From assembly GCF_003970385.1 (NCBI RefSeq), contig NZ_RXZH01000001.1:873300-937299 (forward strand): a stretch of 64,000 nt of DNA. The letters are read 5' to 3'. Below are positions 9,022 to 18,729 of the stretch, piece after piece. A program made the translations under genes and the position numbers. Below the pieces are notes generated by a model, which did no database searches, was not told the DNA's origin, and saw only the letters and a list, made by a program, of their open reading frames with translations. Numbering within the stretch: the first letter of the stretch is position 1; every line of letters starts with the position of its first letter. Source of the DNA: Vibrio aquaticus (GTDB lineage: Bacteria > Pseudomonadota > Gammaproteobacteria > Enterobacterales > Vibrionaceae).

Positions 9022-10719
9022 ATGCATGTCATGATTGTTGATGACCATGAAACCAACCGAGAGCTGTGTCGGTTCATGTTAAGTCATATTGTGGAAACCA
9101 TTACAACGTTTAACAACGGCGAAGGTGTCGTAGATGCGCTGACAAAAATGGAGCACTTGCCGGATGTCATTTTGCTCGATGTTATGATGCCGGTAAAGGA
9201 TGGTATTGAGACCGCACAAGATATTCGCACGGCTTTCCCTCATGCTCATATCCCCATTATCTTTCTCACTGTGCTCGACGATCACGCCTCGTTTGAACGC
9301 TGTTTAACTTATGGGGATGATTTTATCCTCAAACCGGTTGAACGCAGTGTTTTGATAGCAAAAGTTCAAGCCCATTACCGTATTGTAAGAATGCACAATG
9401 AGGTTAAAAATCAGCGCGATGAATTGAGCCAGTTCCGAGAGCAAGTGAGCTACGATTACGCGATTTCAGAGTCCATATTCTCTAACTTGGTCCATGAAAT
9501 GAGCTCACAAGTGCAGCACATTTATGGCATCAACTACCTCTCTACACCATCGACGGTGTTCAATGGTGATTTGATCGTTGTGGCGAACCGCCCCCATGGT
9601 GGGGTCTATGTGATGATTGCCGACGCGACAGGCCATGGTTTGCCCGCCGCCATCTCTGCGATACCGGCGACTCGTGCCTTTTTTTCAATGGCATCCAAGG
9701 GGCTCTCTTTAGGTGAAATTACCCGTGAAATTAATGAAGTGCTTGTCAGGTTCTTGCCCATGGGAATGATGTTAGCTGCCAGCATATTTGAGGTCAGAGC
9801 CAATGGCTTTGAAGTCTCTTGGTGGGGAGGTGGCTTACCTGATGGCTACTTAATCGAAAAAGATGGCACCATTGTGCGCCGACTTACTTCCAATCACATG
9901 CCACTCGGTGTCTTACAACCTCATGAGTTTGAAACCAATATTCAGCATTTTAAGCTAGAGCCGGATCAGCAAATCATCTGTTATACCGATGGAGTGATTG
10001 AAGCGGCTAACGAGCATGGCGAACAGTTTGGTCAAGAACGCTTGGAAGCTGCTTTTTTGAATCAACGAGCGATTATTCCAACCTTGTATGAGTCGGTGCG
10101 CCGTTTTGCCAATAAAAGCGTCGGGGATGACTTATCGATATTGTCAATGAGCTTCCCAATATCGAGTGGGCTTCCTCAAGAACCGCCTCCGAATCAAATG
10201 TTCCTCAATAGTATGCCGGTGCAAGCCGATCTCACGCTCAATGGGGAAGTGCTTCGTGATATTACCGTTATGACCGAAGTGCGTAAATTTCTCACCGGTA
10301 TTTTGCATGGAGGAGTGCATCTTGACTTAGTGTGCTCTGTGCTCTCTGAGCTTTTTGCTAATGCGATTGAACACGGTTTGCTGCGTTTAGATTCGGCCAT
10401 CAAAGAAGAGCCCGATGGTTTCTTTCTTTTTTATCAGCAACGAGAAGAGAAGCTGAAAGAGCTGCCAGACACTGCCTGTGTCAACCTCAACATTGAATAT
10501 AGCCCGAGAGAGGCCAAACTTATCCTAGTTTTAGAACACAATGGTGAAGGGTTTGACTACCTAAACAACACCAGAAAGGTGGAGCAGATTCAGACCCACG
10601 GACGTGGCATTGTACTTGCTTCAGAATTATGTGATTCACTTGAATATTCGAAGCAGGGGCGATGTGTAACGGCGGTGTATTGCTTAAAAGCAGAACATCA
10701 CTTTCCGAGTTCCAGCTAA
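9022..10719 (+). CDS. Receiver-PP2C phosphatase-HATPase partner-switching regulator (HsbR-like)
   Basis: A 565-residue fusion. The N-terminal receiver carries Asp53 in ILLDVMMPVKDG and Lys104 in FILKPVER. The middle SpoIIE/PP2C domain spans about residues 165-385, with VMIADATGHGLPAA, WWGGGLPDG and CYTDGVIEA. The C-terminal HATPase of the anti-sigma kinase type spans about residues 405-560, with the N box SELFANAIEHG. By family knowledge the phosphatase dephosphorylates and the kinase phosphorylates the STAS partner encoded just upstream, with the receiver setting the balance. Its place in a che operon suggests that CheA or another kinase drives it (inference). The architecture matches HsbR of Pseudomonas, where the branch links motility and biofilm choice. 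Confidence 0.9.
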   Translation: MHVMIVDDHETNRELCRFMLSHIVETITTFNNGEGVVDALTKMEHLPDVILLDVMMPVKDGIETAQDIRTAFPHAHIPIIFLTVLDDHASFERCLTYGDDFILKPVERSVLIAKVQAHYRIVRMHNEVKNQRDELSQFREQVSYDYAISESIFSNLVHEMSSQVQHIYGINYLSTPSTVFNGDLIVVANRPHGGVYVMIADATGHGLPAAISAIPATRAFFSMASKGLSLGEITREINEVLVRFLPMGMMLAASIFEVRANGFEVSWWGGGLPDGYLIEKDGTIVRRLTSNHMPLGVLQPHEFETNIQHFKLEPDQQIICYTDGVIEAANEHGEQFGQERLEAAFLNQRAIIPTLYESVRRFANKSVGDDLSILSMSFPISSGLPQEPPPNQMFLNSMPVQADLTLNGEVLRDITVMTEVRKFLTGILHGGVHLDLVCSVLSELFANAIEHGLLRLDSAIKEEPDGFFLFYQQREEKLKELPDTACVNLNIEYSPREAKLILVLEHNGEGFDYLNNTRKVEQIQTHGRGIVLASELCDSLEYSKQGRCVTAVYCLKAEHHFPSSS

Positions 10720-10839
10720 CGTTATTTACACTGTAAAAGCGTTAGTCAGTGATGTACGCCTTAAATTGTCACACTTCTGATACAGGTGGAGGGATTAATC
10801 TAATAGACTTTCTCTAGGATGTAGTAAAGGCAGAATCAA

Positions 10840-12519
10840 ATGTGGGACAAATTTGTCGCTTTTTCTGAAGACAACCGTCAGGTAATCGCAAAGCTGACGC
10901 CAGAAATCGTGGTCGATAATAATTTTGATACACGTGGCCTAGATGACGCACTCAGCGCCATCGGAGCGGACGAACTCTTCTTGATTGAGGATGAAGTGCT
11001 TCGCTTTATTAACTTCGCTAAAGAGATGAAAAGCGAAGCCTATGTTGGCCTTGTCATCGCGGAAGTACGGGATGCTTCTGTCGAAGTTGTCTTAACCGAG
11101 CATGACATGTTGGCCAGTATGGTCGTCACTGGGGCGTATAAAGGTTCTTATTTGAAAGGCCCTCAATTGGTTCAAGCCTTAGCGCAAGCGCATGTCACTA
11201 AGGGCATCAACAAACTGGCGCTGAAAAAAGTGTTAGTGATGAGCCATCAGTTAAAAGCGGGCGAAACCTTTACTCAACCTGTCGCTAAAGGCAAAAACCC
11301 TGTTCAGGGTAAAGACGCCAAATTCCTTCCCCTCGTCAAAGATCCGGCCAAGCAAGTTCTCGCCCCTAAAGAGTCTGAGGAAGATGGTAAAGTTGATATG
11401 CTTAACCTAGGGGAAACCATCACTGTTTCCGAAAATGAGCCGCTGATGAAGCGCGTTCCGGCGACAAAAGGTACGGCAGGTATGACGGTCCAGGGCAAAG
11501 TGATCCCACCTAAACCGGGTGATGATGCTCTATTTAAAGAATGCAAAGGCACCAAAGTGTCTCCTGATGACCCAAACTTACTTCTGGCTGACGCATCCGG
11601 AATGCCGATTTTGAAAGAGAGGGGGGTGGACGTTGAAGATGCTCTTTGTCTACCCACCATTGGTGTTTCTACCGGCCATGTTAAATTCAAAGGTAACGTG
11701 GTCGTGTTAGGCAACATTGAATCGGACATGGTCGTAAGAGCCACTGGTTCGCTGACGGTCGGTGGGTTTATCGAATCTGCTGACGTTCAAGTTCAAGGCA
11801 ATATTGATGTCGCGAAGGGCATCATTGGGCATAACGTTTCTGAAGGCGAGCAAAAAAGCTGTGTGGTGAAGTCGGGCGGTTCAATCAAAGCCAACTATTC
11901 ACAGTATTCTGAACTGCAAGCCGCAGATGACATTCATCTAAGCGTACACTGCATGAGCAACGAATTGCGTTGTGGTCATGATTTAGTGGTCTCTGACGCT
12001 GCCGAAAAACAAGGCACGCTTAGCGGCGGCCACGCCAAAGTCGGCGGAAAAATTACTTGTGTGAACCTTGGTGTTGAAGGGGATACCGCCACCTCAATTC
12101 AAGCATTTGCTCGCTTTCAAATGTACAAAGAGCGTCAAACAAAGCTAAAAGATCAGTATAAGCAAGCGCAAGAACAAACCATGGACATAGTGCGCCGAGA
12201 GCTTGAATTTAAAAAAACTCCGAAAGCGGAACGCACCGAAGAGCAAGCCACCAAGCTCGAAGCAGACAAACAAGCTGCTAATGCGTATTTAGAGAAAGTG
12301 AAACACGCTCGTGATCATAACGACCAAGAACTGGAAGTGGGTTTAAGTACCTATACAGTGGAAGTAAAAAATAAGGTCTACACGCACGTCACCGTGCAGT
12401 TTGGTGAAGAAAAAGTCATCACCAAACGGGTACACGGCGCGAGTATTTTCACCTTCAATCAGTTCGAAATTAAGTGCACTTCGATGTTTGAAGATGAAGA
12501 CTTAGAACAAGAGATGTAG
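10840..12519 (+). CDS. DUF342 / FapA family protein
   Basis: A 559-residue protein of the FapA (DUF342) family. An N-terminal alpha/beta region is followed by a beta-helix-like middle with repeated short Gly/Val strands (for example GNVVVLGNIESDMVVRATG and GNIDVAKGIIG). A charged coiled coil at about residues 425-490 is followed by a short beta tail. The family is linked to cell-pole or flagellar placement and chemosensory regulation in some gammaproteobacteria, but its biochemistry is not settled. It follows the partner-switch gene after 120 bases and may have its own promoter. It ends 21 bases from a convergent exonuclease gene with no clear terminator between. Confidence 0.85.
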   Translation: MWDKFVAFSEDNRQVIAKLTPEIVVDNNFDTRGLDDALSAIGADELFLIEDEVLRFINFAKEMKSEAYVGLVIAEVRDASVEVVLTEHDMLASMVVTGAYKGSYLKGPQLVQALAQAHVTKGINKLALKKVLVMSHQLKAGETFTQPVAKGKNPVQGKDAKFLPLVKDPAKQVLAPKESEEDGKVDMLNLGETITVSENEPLMKRVPATKGTAGMTVQGKVIPPKPGDDALFKECKGTKVSPDDPNLLLADASGMPILKERGVDVEDALCLPTIGVSTGHVKFKGNVVVLGNIESDMVVRATGSLTVGGFIESADVQVQGNIDVAKGIIGHNVSEGEQKSCVVKSGGSIKANYSQYSELQAADDIHLSVHCMSNELRCGHDLVVSDAAEKQGTLSGGHAKVGGKITCVNLGVEGDTATSIQAFARFQMYKERQTKLKDQYKQAQEQTMDIVRRELEFKKTPKAERTEEQATKLEADKQAANAYLEKVKHARDHNDQELEVGLSTYTVEVKNKVYTHVTVQFGEEKVITKRVHGASIFTFNQFEIKCTSMFEDEDLEQEM

Positions 12520-12540
12520 GTCCCAGTGGGCAATAACAGT

Positions 12541-13155
12541 TTACATAGAATGCTGCTGTAATAACTTGCCTACTGTTGCTTTACTGGTTTTGCCTATCTT
12601 TTGCATTAGCTCAAATGATGGCTGGTGGATGCCTTGCTCGGCCATTTCTTCAAGCATCAATAGCCACAGCTTAGCGGTCATTTGAGAATCGGCTAACGCG
12701 CGGTGAAAGACGCCATCGTTATCAATCTGTTTGAATCGAACTAGCTCGCCCAATTTGTGGCTTGGGGCGTCTTGGTTTAAACGGCGTGAAACCAACAATG
12801 AACAAGCGAACTCACCGTTGTAACTTTTTTCAATACGCTCAAACTCCGCATCGAGAAATTTCTTATCAAAAGAGGCGTTGTGCGCGACCAAATTATCGTT
12901 GCCGATAAAGTCATTAAATTCCGCCATCACTTCTGCGCAGCTCGGTGCTGTTGCTAACATGCGATTAGTGATCCCTGTGTAGCTCTCTATAAATCCACTG
13001 ACTCGAAAACCTGGGTTCATCAGCTGCTGGAACGTATCAACCACTTCACCATTTACAAGCTTAACGGCACCGATTTCAATGGCGCGATCGCCCATGTTTG
13101 GTGACAGTCCGGTGGTTTCGAAGTCGAGTACGATGACAGAGTTTGCTAAAGCCAT
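12541..13155 (-). CDS. DnaQ/PolC-like 3'-5' exonuclease
   Basis: A DEDDh-family exonuclease of 204 residues, showing DFETTG (Exo I), [10 protein letters not shown] (Exo II) and [10 protein letters not shown] (Exo III with His and Asp). Proteins of this size act as stand-alone proofreading or RNA/DNA-end nucleases. The start chosen is the ATG at 13155, which has AGGA nine bases upstream; a TTG 18 bases further up is also in frame. It lies downstream of the homocysteine methyltransferase gene, separated by a strong terminator. The physiological substrate is unknown. Confidence 0.88.
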   Translation of the reverse strand: MALANSVIVLDFETTGLSPNMGDRAIEIGAVKLVNGEVVDTFQQLMNPGFRVSGFIESYTGITNRMLATAPSCAEVMAEFNDFIGNDNLVAHNASFDKKFLDAEFERIEKSYNGEFACSLLVSRRLNQDAPSHKLGELVRFKQIDNDGVFHRALADSQMTAKLWLLMLEEMAEQGIHQPSFELMQKIGKTSKATVGKLLQQHSM

Positions 13156-13179
13156 GCAGAATTTCCTAATCAAAAAGCA

Positions 13180-13207
13180 AAAAATAACCGCGCTCTTGTG
13201 AGCGCGG
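13180..13207 (-). terminator. Rho-independent terminator of the homocysteine methyltransferase gene
   Basis: An 8-bp GC-rich stem (13188-13195 with 13200-13207) and a TTGT loop are followed on the minus strand by a T-rich run. It lies 35 bases past the methyltransferase stop. Confidence 0.85.
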
Positions 13208-13242
13208 CTAAGTCTATCATTGATTATGAATTGGCGTAGCGA

Positions 13243-14142
13243 TTATTCAATCTGGGAGCGTTTCCAGCTGGCCAATGCTTCAATGTGCTCTGGTCCAATG
13301 CCACAGCATCCACCTAAAATCGTTGCACCTAACTCAGACCAACTCTGACAGTAGCGGAGGTAATCCTCAGGAGTGAGCTCTCTTATCGCTTGCATGGTGT
13401 CGTTCGCTTCATGATCCGCTTGAATCGGTGCGAAGTTGTTGGCGTAAACCCCAATCTCGGTTGAAGGAGAGCGCATATCGACAATCGTTTTAGTCGCAGA
13501 CACAGCTTTAGCCATCACTTCTGGAATGGAGCAGTTAAATAAGATGCCCTCAGCCCCCAATTTACACACAGACTCAATGGCTTTCACTATCGGTTCACCA
13601 GAGCGCAGACGAGGCTCTCCATCAGGTTCATCTAAAAGAGAAAAGGCGTAATGACAAGGCTTGTCGGTTTGTGCAAGGACCGTTTGAATGGTGCCGAGTT
13701 CTTCTAAGCTAGAGATAGTCTCTGCTATCCAAATATCCACATGCGGGTCTTGTGCTACAAAAAGAGCATTAAAGATCGCTTCGCCTTCAGTCAGCTTAAA
13801 TAGGTCTGGACGATAGCTACCAAAAGCAGGCGGTAACGCGCCGGCAACAAGGACCTGGTGGTTTGCGGCGAGAGCTGCATTTTGGGCGATGATCGCTGCT
13901 TCTTTGGCGAGTCGGGCGCCATCGCTTTGATAGAGAGCGTCACCCAGATGAAAAGGCACACACGCATAGCTATTGGCGATGATGATTTCAGCGCCAGCAT
14001 CAACGAAGTTTTGATGTGCGAGTGTGACCAGTTCAGGGGCTTCGATCAGCGCTTGAGCACTCCATAGCGGCTGAGTGAACGGAGCACCCATACGTTTGAG
14101 CTCTCGACCCATTCCGCCATCAAGTATGGTGATTGGTTTCAT
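13243..14142 (-). CDS. Homocysteine S-methyltransferase family protein
   Basis: A 299-residue Zn-dependent methyltransferase of the MmuM/BHMT type. It would transfer a methyl group from a donor such as S-methylmethionine to homocysteine to make methionine. The TIM-barrel start ILDGGMGRELKRMG and the zinc cysteines are visible (FNCSIPEVM and LGGCCGIGPEHI). The length fits MmuM. No mmuP-type permease adjoins it, so the methyl donor is uncertain. It is transcribed alone and ends at a strong terminator. Confidence 0.88.
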   Translation of the reverse strand: MKPITILDGGMGRELKRMGAPFTQPLWSAQALIEAPELVTLAHQNFVDAGAEIIIANSYACVPFHLGDALYQSDGARLAKEAAIIAQNAALAANHQVLVAGALPPAFGSYRPDLFKLTEGEAIFNALFVAQDPHVDIWIAETISSLEELGTIQTVLAQTDKPCHYAFSLLDEPDGEPRLRSGEPIVKAIESVCKLGAEGILFNCSIPEVMAKAVSATKTIVDMRSPSTEIGVYANNFAPIQADHEANDTMQAIRELTPEDYLRYCQSWSELGATILGGCCGIGPEHIEALASWKRSQIE

Positions 14143-14293
14143 AATCAGGATTCTGTACTACATCTGCATTAGCCCGATAATTAACGATTTCAGCCGATTG
14201 ATCAAACATTCTCTCGACTCTTTTTAGGATTGAATCGGAGTAGAGTGCGCGCTCTCCCTAGAGAGAGTTATCTAGGTAATGCGTTTCAGACGG

Positions 14294-15451
14294 TTAGCTA
14301 AGGTTTTGAGAGAGCTTCAATATTGAAAAGTGTTCACATTGGTTGAATATCGCAAATTCTTGAAGCTCCTCTTCAAGTGCAGCGAGAAAATCACCTTGGC
14401 GTTTCACTGTAGGCTCTATGAATAAGTGCAATACATTGAGTGTTGAGCTGGGCTTATCCACTTTACAATCGGCGCGTGCGACCAGTTTTCCATCCCACAA
14501 TATCGGCAAACAGAAATAACCAAATTGCCTCTTGGCTTGAGGGACATAGCATTCGATCAAATAGTCAAAGTTGAACAGGGCACTGGCTCTCTTGCGTTGA
14601 ATAAGTAGATTGTCGAAGGGTGATAAGATCTTAGCTCGCTTCCGGTAGAGCCGTTTATCGAGTTGTTTGAGGGCATGTCTGCAGGCAAAGTAGTGCGTTT
14701 CACTGACTTTAACCTTCTCCACCTCACCCATTTCGATGAGATCGTTGAGCGCTTGTGCGACGTCAGTTTTAACATCTTTAAGCTGATAAATCATTTCAGG
14801 CAAGGTGCCAATTCCATGCGCTTTTAAATAACTAAGGACAAGAAAGCGACCATGCTCTTCATTGCTGGGGATCGAGCGATCGATGTTACTGGGTAGCACA
14901 CGATCCGTAAGGTCATACACTTTGTGAAACCCTCTTCGCTCAGAGATCATCAAGTCACCCTGCATATAGAGGTTTTCTAAAGCGTGTTTAGTTGGCTTTG
15001 TGCTCCACCCACCGATTGTCTTTGCTTTAGATTCGAAATCCTTCGCCATCAACGGGCCTTCCTCGCCGATGCGTTGGAGGATATTGCTCATCAAGGTACG
15101 GTCTTTACAATACCAATGACGTTGCTGCCCAGACTTGATGGCCGCCTTTCGTGGCAGAGTGTGGCGAAAGTTCATCATAGGAAGGTAAGCGGCGGCGTGT
15201 GACCAGTATTCGAAGACCTTTTTATCTGCAACGAGCTGATCAAGGTGCTTGGGTTGATAGCTCGGATTGCGACTCCATAAAGTATGATGGTGAGCACGTT
15301 GCACCACAGAGATGGTATCTATCTGTACATACCCTAACTGCTCAAAAGTATGGAGTGTTTTGGTATATGCGCTGCCTTTCGAGGCGCCAATCGGTAATCC
15401 TTGTGATAGCAGCGCCAATTTTTGAGCTTCAGATAGCGTGAGTGATTTCAT
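14294..15451 (-). CDS. ycaQ: YcaQ-like winged-helix DNA glycosylase
   Basis: A 385-residue member of the winged-helix YcaQ/AlkX family, whose characterised members remove bulky and interstrand-crosslinked purines. Recognisable pieces are the N-terminal ALLSQGL helix, YVQIDTISVVQRAHHHTLWSR holding the QxD-type catalytic motif, VFEYWSHAAAYLPM, and DNLLIQRKRASALFNFDYLIE towards the C-terminus. The length matches the family. The MFS gene ends upstream with a gap of only 20 bases, so the two may be cotranscribed, efflux pump first. Exact substrate is inferred from the family. Confidence 0.85.
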   Translation of the reverse strand: MKSLTLSEAQKLALLSQGLPIGASKGSAYTKTLHTFEQLGYVQIDTISVVQRAHHHTLWSRNPSYQPKHLDQLVADKKVFEYWSHAAAYLPMMNFRHTLPRKAAIKSGQQRHWYCKDRTLMSNILQRIGEEGPLMAKDFESKAKTIGGWSTKPTKHALENLYMQGDLMISERRGFHKVYDLTDRVLPSNIDRSIPSNEEHGRFLVLSYLKAHGIGTLPEMIYQLKDVKTDVAQALNDLIEMGEVEKVKVSETHYFACRHALKQLDKRLYRKRAKILSPFDNLLIQRKRASALFNFDYLIECYVPQAKRQFGYFCLPILWDGKLVARADCKVDKPSSTLNVLHLFIEPTVKRQGDFLAALEEELQEFAIFNQCEHFSILKLSQNLS

Positions 15452-15471
15452 TCTGTGGTCATTCGCCTTTT

Positions 15472-16653
15472 CTAACCTGTGGGCTGCTCTGTATTAAAGC
15501 CGCGTAATATGTTGCCTAACGTAATCGCAGCAAACAGAACAATGACGATGGATAAGTGCCATGCTTGGCTGAGCCCGAATTGGACCAGCGCCATACTGAC
15601 CACCGATGACACGACCATTTGCCCACCACCTGACATCGCCGCGGCAGCACCTGCTTGCTTCTTATAGGGTTGCATGACCATCGCTTGAGCACAAGGGAGC
15701 GCAATCCCGTTTCCGAGAATCATCAGCCATTGACCAATCATTAGGTATAACGGCTCCAGAGGACAAAAGAAGAGCCAAATAGCCGCACTTAAATGCAAAA
15801 CAGGTGTGCAGAGCAGCATGTTTTTACTGCCGATAATAGGGCGAACTCGGTTACAAATTGTCGTGCCTAAAATCATTCCTAACGCAGGAATGATCGCCCA
15901 CATTGCGTATTCATCTGACGCCATACCAATCTGGTTCTGCATGATGAATGGCATCACAGAGACGGTGGTGATCATCAGGCTAAAGTTGAGCCACCCAATG
16001 CTGGCAAAGCTCATAAAGTAGCGCGAAGAGAGCAGAGACTTATAGTGTGTCGCCATCTGTTTCAATGACGGTATTGGACTGGTTTGCGACAAGGTTTCAT
16101 CAAATCTTAGGGCAATGAATGCCCAAGCGATAGCAACATAACCAAGCAAAGACACAAATACCATAGTCCAGCCAAAGTGGTAGTTGATAAACCCACCAAT
16201 GACCGGTGCAACCAACGGTGTAATCGAAGCGGCCATTGCTATGTACGATAATGCGACAGGCAATTGTGCACCGCTGTATCTATCTCGGGTCGATGCACGC
16301 GCTAACACGGCGCAGCAACCAGTGCCTAAACCTTGCAAAAATCGGCCTAGTATCATGCCGGTAAAAGAGTCACTGAGAAAGATGATCATGCCTAAGCCTG
16401 ACAGGGCAATAAGCAAACCTGACAGCAGTACCTTTTTACGACCCAGTGCATCTGACATTGGCCCATAAAGAAACTGTGAGGGGCCAAAGCCAAGTAAGTA
16501 CACACTGACTAATAATTGAGCTTGGTCTAATGAAATAGAGAAATCTTTTGCAATCCAAGGCAGTGAAGGGAAAACCAACCCCATGCTGAGCTGACCAATG
16601 CTGATGATCAAACACGCGAGTAAAATGGTTCTAAACTGGATTGGTTTACTCAT
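15472..16653 (-). CDS. Bcr/CflA-type MFS drug efflux transporter
   Basis: A 393-residue major-facilitator protein with about twelve hydrophobic segments. It has the family's loop-2 motif region FLYGPMSDALGRKKVLLSG and the motif-C-like run in segment 5, as in Bcr/CflA proton-drug antiporters. The C-terminus is short and polar. It lies just upstream of the YcaQ-like gene on the same strand, so drug export and DNA repair may share a transcript. The substrate cannot be inferred. Confidence 0.88.
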   Translation of the reverse strand: MSKPIQFRTILLACLIISIGQLSMGLVFPSLPWIAKDFSISLDQAQLLVSVYLLGFGPSQFLYGPMSDALGRKKVLLSGLLIALSGLGMIIFLSDSFTGMILGRFLQGLGTGCCAVLARASTRDRYSGAQLPVALSYIAMAASITPLVAPVIGGFINYHFGWTMVFVSLLGYVAIAWAFIALRFDETLSQTSPIPSLKQMATHYKSLLSSRYFMSFASIGWLNFSLMITTVSVMPFIMQNQIGMASDEYAMWAIIPALGMILGTTICNRVRPIIGSKNMLLCTPVLHLSAAIWLFFCPLEPLYLMIGQWLMILGNGIALPCAQAMVMQPYKKQAGAAAAMSGGGQMVVSSVVSMALVQFGLSQAWHLSIVIVLFAAITLGNILRGFNTEQPTG

Positions 16654-16815
16654 GCTTGTTCACCCGCTTGGCTGGTTTGGATGAACAAAAAAGTAACAAG
16701 GCGATGAGTCATAATGTGACATTTTTAAGGGCAAGAAGAGCAATTTTAAGTCGATGCTCAATTCGTGCAACTTTCAGCGCCTTAATTTACCTAGGTTTAC
16801 AAAGGTGGTGATGAT

Positions 16816-17946
16816 TTAAATATTCTCACCAAGGCTAAAGTACGCTAGCCAGTCACCATCGTTATTGTAGGTCACATCCATGCGTACGTTGATACGTTCT
16901 TGGCGCATAACACGGTATCTCAAACCCACACCAACCATCGATAGAGTGTCACTGTCACTGAAGCTTTTCTCTGGGCCAAGGGCTTGACGACCAAAGGATT
17001 TACCAATGCCACCTAACGCGACATAGGTGATGCGATCCAGTTTTTCATTGCCGGTATTGAGCGGCGTGTAGCGATATTCCATCTCTAAGCTGGTTAGGTT
17101 CGCGGCGGGGGTGTAGTCTCCGACAATAAATCCACGTTGCACATCACGACCTTGTCGACCATAGGTACTCAGAGCACTCGATGGTGCGTTATCGGCATCA
17201 AACAGATAACGGTTTAGCCAACGAGTCGCCAATATGTGGTTGTTTTCGTCACTCAAACTGCGGTAGTGGCGATAGTCCGTTGTGATCAATGAGTAGGTTT
17301 TATCATCATCGTTACCTAGCCAGCTGGCATGATCTTCGTAAGTGGCTTCAAACATATAGCCACTGTACGGATAGTAATAGTGCTCGCGGTGATCGAGTAA
17401 CAGTGAAAGGGTCAGTCCAGTATCGGGTTGATACTCTTCTTCAAAACCGGCTACCCAAAGCAAAATACGGTCTCGCGCGCTGTCTCCAATATAGCGACTG
17501 GCACTAAAGTTCAAACCCAAACCGACAAAAATTTCGTCGGTCAGTGAGTAATAAACATCACCGAAGAAGTTGATTTCATGCTGAGTGGTGCTGACGTTAT
17601 CTATCTGCTCAAGCAGGCGAACATCGATGTTGGAGTGGTTGTAACCAAAATCTGTAACAATGCGAAACTTATCCAACAGAATGTTAGTTGTGCCGCGAAT
17701 ATTGTAGCTCTTGCTTTCCGTGTAGGTCAGCATCGCTGACATCGTAGAAGGGTCGGTTTCTTGCTCACCAGAATAAAACGTATAGATAGGAACTAATGAC
17801 GCGCCAACCCCGACACTCGGGTCATAGAATGGAATAGCTATGGTTTTAAAGTGACTGTCATTTTGTTTTTCTACTGAGTCTACTGCGTGTGCGTAAGAAG
17901 TGAGCAGCAGCGCAGATACTGTGGGAACTGTCCATCGCTTATTCAT
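16816..17946 (-). CDS. Omp85/BamA-family outer-membrane barrel without POTRA domains
   Basis: A roughly 376-residue exported protein with a signal peptide ending in SYAHA. Nearly the whole mature chain is alternating beta-strands of the bacterial surface antigen (D15) type, with YRYTPL and VGVGLRYRV near the end. No POTRA repeats precede the barrel, so it is not a BAM or TAM core component; it could be a pore or an accessory insertase-like barrel. Start choice is uncertain: the ATG at 17946 is used, but the ATG at 17958 and a TTG at 17982 are in frame, and the best RBS (TAAGGA) fits neither ATG well. It is transcribed alone. Confidence 0.75.
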   Translation of the reverse strand: MNKRWTVPTVSALLLTSYAHAVDSVEKQNDSHFKTIAIPFYDPSVGVGASLVPIYTFYSGEQETDPSTMSAMLTYTESKSYNIRGTTNILLDKFRIVTDFGYNHSNIDVRLLEQIDNVSTTQHEINFFGDVYYSLTDEIFVGLGLNFSASRYIGDSARDRILLWVAGFEEEYQPDTGLTLSLLLDHREHYYYPYSGYMFEATYEDHASWLGNDDDKTYSLITTDYRHYRSLSDENNHILATRWLNRYLFDADNAPSSALSTYGRQGRDVQRGFIVGDYTPAANLTSLEMEYRYTPLNTGNEKLDRITYVALGGIGKSFGRQALGPEKSFSDSDTLSMVGVGLRYRVMRQERINVRMDVTYNNDGDWLAYFSLGENI

Positions 17947-18072
17947 GGTTGAAAGCATTGTCCTTACGCTTAGGTTGAGCAAAGTTATCCATCGGATCGC
18001 ATATTCGCGGAGTATACCACTTTTTAGGGGTATTGCTCGAACTATAACGGCTCAGTATTGTTTGATCTATAA

Positions 18073-18089
18073 ATACCTCCCAGAGGTAT
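18073..18089 (-). terminator. Hairpin after ppiB
   Basis: A perfect 7-bp stem ATACCTC/GAGGTAT with a 3-base loop is followed on the minus strand by TTATAG. It lies 30 bases past the ppiB stop. The U-run is weak. A nearby GGAGGG can pair alternatively with the same arm. Confidence 0.5.
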
Positions 18090-18118
18090 ATCTAGGAGGG
18101 TATCGAGCTTATAAGCGT

Positions 18119-18613
18119 CTACTCAACAATCGTCACTTTTTCGATTTTGATTGCATCAAGTGGTACATCGTCGTGGCCTTTCTTAGTTCCTGTCATCGCT
18201 TTACCAATGTTGTTTACCACTTCCATCCCTGCCGTGACTTTACCAAACACCGCATAACCCCAACCGTTGTTGGTTTTTGCTGTGTGATCTAAAAAGTCGT
18301 TATCATCTAGGTTAATGAAGAACTGAGCAGTGGCTGAGTGAGGCGCATCTGTACGTGCAAAGGCGATAGAGCCCGTCATGTTTTTTAGCCCACGGTTTGC
18401 TTCGTTAGCGATAGGAGCGTGAGTGTCCTTTTCCGTCATATCTTCCGTATGGCCACCACCTTGAATCATGAAACCATCAATCACACGGTGGAAAATCGTG
18501 CCTTCATAAAAGCCTTCTTGGCAGTAACGAAGGAAGTTCTTTGAGCTCACTGGTGCTTTGTCCAAGTTTAGTTCAATTTGAATGTCGCCGTAAGTGGTCG
18601 ATAGGATAACCAT
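18119..18613 (-). CDS. ppiB: Peptidyl-prolyl cis-trans isomerase B (cytoplasmic cyclophilin)
   Basis: A 164-residue cyclophilin that speeds proline isomerisation during protein folding. Family motifs are [35 protein letters not shown] and [10 protein letters not shown]. There is no signal peptide, so it is the cytoplasmic form. The length matches E. coli PpiB. It is transcribed alone, with a hairpin after the stop codon. Confidence 0.96.
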   Translation of the reverse strand: MVILSTTYGDIQIELNLDKAPVSSKNFLRYCQEGFYEGTIFHRVIDGFMIQGGGHTEDMTEKDTHAPIANEANRGLKNMTGSIAFARTDAPHSATAQFFINLDDNDFLDHTAKTNNGWGYAVFGKVTAGMEVVNNIGKAMTGTKKGHDDVPLDAIKIEKVTIVE

Positions 18614-18680
18614 AAGGATTCTCTAGCAAATGAATTTGGCGAGAGTATAGCAAGGATTTGTCTGGATGCGATTGATAAAC

Positions 18681-18708
18681 AAAAGCTCTGCTGGGCGGGC
18701 AGAGCTTT
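18681..18708 (-). terminator. Terminator after the monooxygenase gene
   Basis: A 10-bp perfect stem (18682-18691 with 18699-18708) with a 7-base loop is followed on the minus strand by TTGTTTATC. It lies 22 bases past the monooxygenase stop. Confidence 0.75.
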
Positions 18709-18729
18709 AAAGGCGTGGAATGGTGTGAA

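Noticed and set aside
13858..14067. Plus-strand open frame opposite the homocysteine methyltransferase gene
   Set aside because: It is antisense to a well-supported enzyme, has no RBS and shows no recognisable protein features.
14250..14272. CTCTC/GAGAG inverted repeat downstream of the YcaQ-like gene
   Set aside because: The stem is short and no T run follows on the minus strand, so it is not called a terminator.
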